Shown piece after piece: positions 5,455 through 7,671 of a DNA stretch of 7,671 nt; position 1 is the stretch's first letter, and every line of letters starts with the position of its first letter. The stretch comes from Lactobacillales bacterium (lineage in GTDB: Bacteria; Bacillota; Bacilli; Lactobacillales; Vagococcaceae). The DNA is taken from assembly GCA_015655485.1 (NCBI GenBank), contig JAATEZ010000104.1, positions 1 to 7,671 of the forward strand, read 5' to 3'. A program made the translations under genes and the position numbers. The notes beneath the pieces are model-generated. The model worked only from the letters and a program-made list of their open reading frames with translations. It was not told the origin of the DNA and ran no database searches.

Positions 5455-7386
5455 ATGGACAAAGCAACTATTAATATACACGATCACGAAACAGAACAGG
5501 ATCATGACCACAGTCATGGAGGTAAGTTTATAATCATTATGTTTTTTTTCGGATTAGCGGCATTTGTGGCAGGATATATTTTGAAGGGAAACAATGAACT
5601 TTATGCAAGTATAGCGTTCTTAGTATCAGTTGTTACAGCAGGATATCATATTATTCTCGAAGGTATTGGCGATACCTTTAAAGATTCAATCTCGGCTCAA
5701 AAGTTTCAGCCTAATGTTCATTTCTTGATGGCTTTAGCAACTGCAGGAGCAATTGCGATCGGAAACTATGAAGAAGCTGCTATGTTAATTGTTATTTTTG
5801 CTGGTGCCCATTTCTTAGAAGAATACGTTGATGGAAAAAGCAAAAGAGAAATTACAAATTTACTAAATATGAATCCAACAGAAGCTCAAATTCTATATGC
5901 GGACGGGACAACAAAAGTAGTTCCTGTAGATCAGATAAAAGTTGGTGACACACTACAAGTATTGAACGGTGCTCAGGTACCGACAGATGGGATTGTATTG
6001 AGTGGATCAACTGTAATTGATGAATCCTCTATTAACGGTGAAAGTATTCCAAAAGAAAAAAATACAGGGGATGAGGTTTACGGAAGTACAATTAATGGTG
6101 CCAGTACTTTTACGATGAAAGTAACCAAGGACAGTTCTGAGACAGTCTTCTCAAAAATATTGCAGATGGTTAATCAGTCACAAAAGAGTATGACTAAAAC
6201 AGCAACCTTCATTCAACGACTAGAACCAAAATATGTCACCATCGTTTTAGCGCTCTTTCCATTGGTTTTGTTAGCTGGTCCTTATGTATTTGGCTGGTCA
6301 TGGGAGTTAAGTTTATATCGCAGTATGGTTTACTTGATCTCCGTTTCTCCCTGTGCTTTAGCAGCAAGTGCAGTACCGACTACCTTAGCGACAATTTCTA
6401 ATCTCTCCAAAAAAGGGGTATTGGTAAAAGGCGGGGCGTATCTTTCAAAATTGCAAGACTTAAAAGCTATTTCATTTGATAAAACAGGAACCTTGACGAA
6501 TGGCAAACCAGTAGTTACAGATTATTCATTTGAAAAAAGTTTAGATGAAGCTGAAATGGTCGATTTAATTATTGCAATGGAAAAACAATCAAACCACCCG
6601 TTAGCAACGGCGATTATTAATAAGTTTCCAGATCGCAGAGCAGTAAATGTTGAGGTGGAAAATGAGGTTGGTCGCGGTTTATCTGCCATGTACAAAAACC
6701 ATGTTTATCGCATCGGAAAACCATCTTCGTTTAATAATGTTCCATTTGTTTATAAAAATCAGGAGAAGGAACTTTCTTCTGAAGGGAAAACAGTGGTTTT
6801 TTTAGGAAAAGATGAACAGGTTATGGGTTTGATTGCCTTGATGGATGTCCCAAATCAATATGCTAAAGATGCAATAACCTATTTCAAAGGGGCTGGGCTT
6901 CATACAACAATGATTACTGGCGATGCTAAATTAACTGGAGAAGCTGTAGGTCGACAAATTGGTATTGATGAGGTTGCGGCAAACGTTATGCCTGAAGACA
7001 AAGCAAGTATTGTTCAACAACAGCAGCAAAAGTATGGTTCAACAGGGATGTTGGGTGATGGGATCAACGATGCGCCTGCCCTGGTTACTGCCGATGTGGG
7101 TGTTGCCATGGGCGATGGAACTGACGTAGCGATGGATGTTGCTGATTTAGTTTTAATGAAAAATGATTTGTCGAAACTGGTTTATGCGCACAAATTGAGT
7201 AAAAAGATGGATAAAGTGACTTGGCAAAATATTTGGTTCTCAATGTTCGTGGTTGTCTTTTTAGTAACTTTAAACTTCTTGGGTAAAATGGATATTACTA
7301 TTGGCGTCATAATGCATGAAGGAAGTACAATTGTGGTTATTTTAAACGCATTAAGAATGCTAAAAACTCCTAAGAAATTCTTGTAG
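5455..7386 (+). CDS. P1B-type heavy-metal-exporting ATPase (P1B-4-like, SPC motif)
   Basis: Membrane pump of 643 residues that uses ATP to export a divalent transition metal. The N-terminus carries a His-rich stretch (HDHETEQDHDHSHGG, 9-23) in place of a heavy-metal-associated domain. Membrane segments lie at about 25-43, 50-70, 88-125 (a pair), 260-280, 288-312 and a last pair at 589-633. Catalytic landmarks: actuator INGES (193-197, usually TGES), SPC metal site (298-300), DKTGT with phosphorylated D342, HP (381-382), TGD (488-490), GDGIND (534-539). HEGST (621-625) in the final helix, with SPC, marks the P1B-4 group (CzcP, CtpD, PfeT/ZosA, FrvA), whose members export Fe(II), Co, Zn or Cd. 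GGAAAGGAAG at 5439-5448 supports the ATG. An ArsR-type operator ahead and a broken ArsR gene behind suggest Zn/Co/Cd rather than PerR-controlled iron, but the metal is not determined. Confidence 0.93.
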   Translation: MDKATINIHDHETEQDHDHSHGGKFIIIMFFFGLAAFVAGYILKGNNELYASIAFLVSVVTAGYHIILEGIGDTFKDSISAQKFQPNVHFLMALATAGAIAIGNYEEAAMLIVIFAGAHFLEEYVDGKSKREITNLLNMNPTEAQILYADGTTKVVPVDQIKVGDTLQVLNGAQVPTDGIVLSGSTVIDESSINGESIPKEKNTGDEVYGSTINGASTFTMKVTKDSSETVFSKILQMVNQSQKSMTKTATFIQRLEPKYVTIVLALFPLVLLAGPYVFGWSWELSLYRSMVYLISVSPCALAASAVPTTLATISNLSKKGVLVKGGAYLSKLQDLKAISFDKTGTLTNGKPVVTDYSFEKSLDEAEMVDLIIAMEKQSNHPLATAIINKFPDRRAVNVEVENEVGRGLSAMYKNHVYRIGKPSSFNNVPFVYKNQEKELSSEGKTVVFLGKDEQVMGLIALMDVPNQYAKDAITYFKGAGLHTTMITGDAKLTGEAVGRQIGIDEVAANVMPEDKASIVQQQQQKYGSTGMLGDGINDAPALVTADVGVAMGDGTDVAMDVADLVLMKNDLSKLVYAHKLSKKMDKVTWQNIWFSMFVVVFLVTLNFLGKMDITIGVIMHEGSTIVVILNALRMLKTPKKFL

Positions 7387-7412
7387 AAATTTGTCTAAAA
7401 GGAGGAAGCCCT

Positions 7413-7671
7413 ATAGCAAATGCTGAATCAGCTCAGTGTATTAGAACAGAGTTAGCGCTGGATAAATGTTTATCATTATTTCATATCTAGAGAAATAAAA
7501 TCCGTTTTAAAGTTTTATTGATGTTCACAATAAAAGAAAGAAATGGAAAAGGGGATTAAAGAGTTACAGTCAGCAATTTCGTTTCAATTATCGCTCCTGA
7601 GAGATATGAGTTTAGTTAAGTCTCGAAAAGTGGCTAGAAATCAATACATCAATAGATCATGTTTAGATGAA
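7413..7671 (+). pseudogene. Decayed ArsR-family metal-sensing repressor (continues past window)
   Basis: AAAAGGAGG (7397-7405) is an excellent ribosome binding site, but at the right spacing stands ATA (7413-7415), not ATG. The frame reads ANAESAQCIRTELALDKCLS then LFHI, with TAG at 7488, and resumes RNKIRFKVLLMF, resembling the 'LSNKTRLKILLML' helix of ArsR proteins. After further stops and a frameshift between about 7515 and 7570, another frame reads SAISFQLSLLRDMSLVKSRK (from 7570), then VARNQYINRSCLDE. This matches the ArsR recognition helix and wing (S-A-x-S-H-Q-L-x-x-L-R-x-x-x-L-V-K-x-R-x-x-G-x-x-x-Y-Y-x-L-x-D-E) with the usual H replaced by F. The metal-binding CxC block is not recognisable. 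Placed 26 bp behind the pump gene, it was probably its repressor. A short open frame from ATG 7543 to the edge could make only a fragment. Confidence 0.75.

Noticed and set aside
7461..7474. GATAAA-TG-TTTATC as a terminator for the ATPase gene
   Set aside because: Two-base loop, AT-only stem and no T-tract; it lies inside the recognisable ArsR remnant.
1..7671. CRISPR array, tRNA/rRNA genes, IS transposase or phage genes
   Set aside because: No regularly spaced repeats, no cloverleaf or rRNA segments and no transposase motifs were seen on either strand.

Overview
The window looks like low-GC Firmicutes DNA. AGGAGG-type ribosome binding sites, the use of a TTG/GTG start, PTS and DeoR/LacI genes and AT-rich spacers all point to the Lactobacillales. 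An Enterococcus/Melissococcus-like host is my inference, favoured by the number of decayed genes. The window alone does not prove the genus.

Layout: (1) 2-589 is the 3' part of potD, the spermidine/putrescine-binding protein, closed by an intrinsic terminator at about 679-706. (2) 707-1266 has no intact gene. Its first part (748-959) is the wreck of a LacI-family regulator. The rest carries stop-riddled sequence and hairpins that may end the regulator gene converging from the right. (3) 1267-2022 (minus) is an intact DeoR-family sugar-phosphate-sensing repressor. It diverges from an operon of manA (mannose-6-phosphate isomerase), hxlB (6-phospho-3-hexuloisomerase) and hxlA (3-hexulose-6-phosphate synthase), which spans 2183-4350. 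Directly behind hxlA lies a decayed mannose-family PTS EIIA gene (4363-4619), then a strong terminator (4713-4735). (4) 4736-5360 is gene-poor: an inverted-repeat cluster, the decayed 3' end of a probable NAD(P)-binding oxidoreductase, and about 350 bp in which I recognise nothing. (5) 5363-7386 is a consensus promoter, an ArsR/CzrA-like palindrome and an intact P1B-type metal-exporting ATPase with SPC and HEGST motifs (P1B-4 type). It is followed at 7413-7671 by a broken ArsR-family regulator that was probably its own repressor.

How the parts fit: DeoR probably controls the manA-hxlB-hxlA operon. A mannose-type PTS once belonged to it, so the set could have taken a PTS hexose to mannose-6-P, fructose-6-P and hexulose-6-P, and on to ribulose-5-P plus formaldehyde; or, in the other direction, fixed formaldehyde into fructose-6-P. 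At the other end, the metal pump has kept its promoter and operator-like site while its adjacent sensor is broken.

The general theme is decay: at least four recognisable pseudogenes in 7.7 kb. Two of them (EIIA and ArsR) keep a good ribosome binding site followed, at the right distance, by ATA instead of ATG. I found no clearly new system. The most unusual items are the ribulose-monophosphate gene pair wired to a PTS/DeoR sugar operon and the pump that has lost its repressor.
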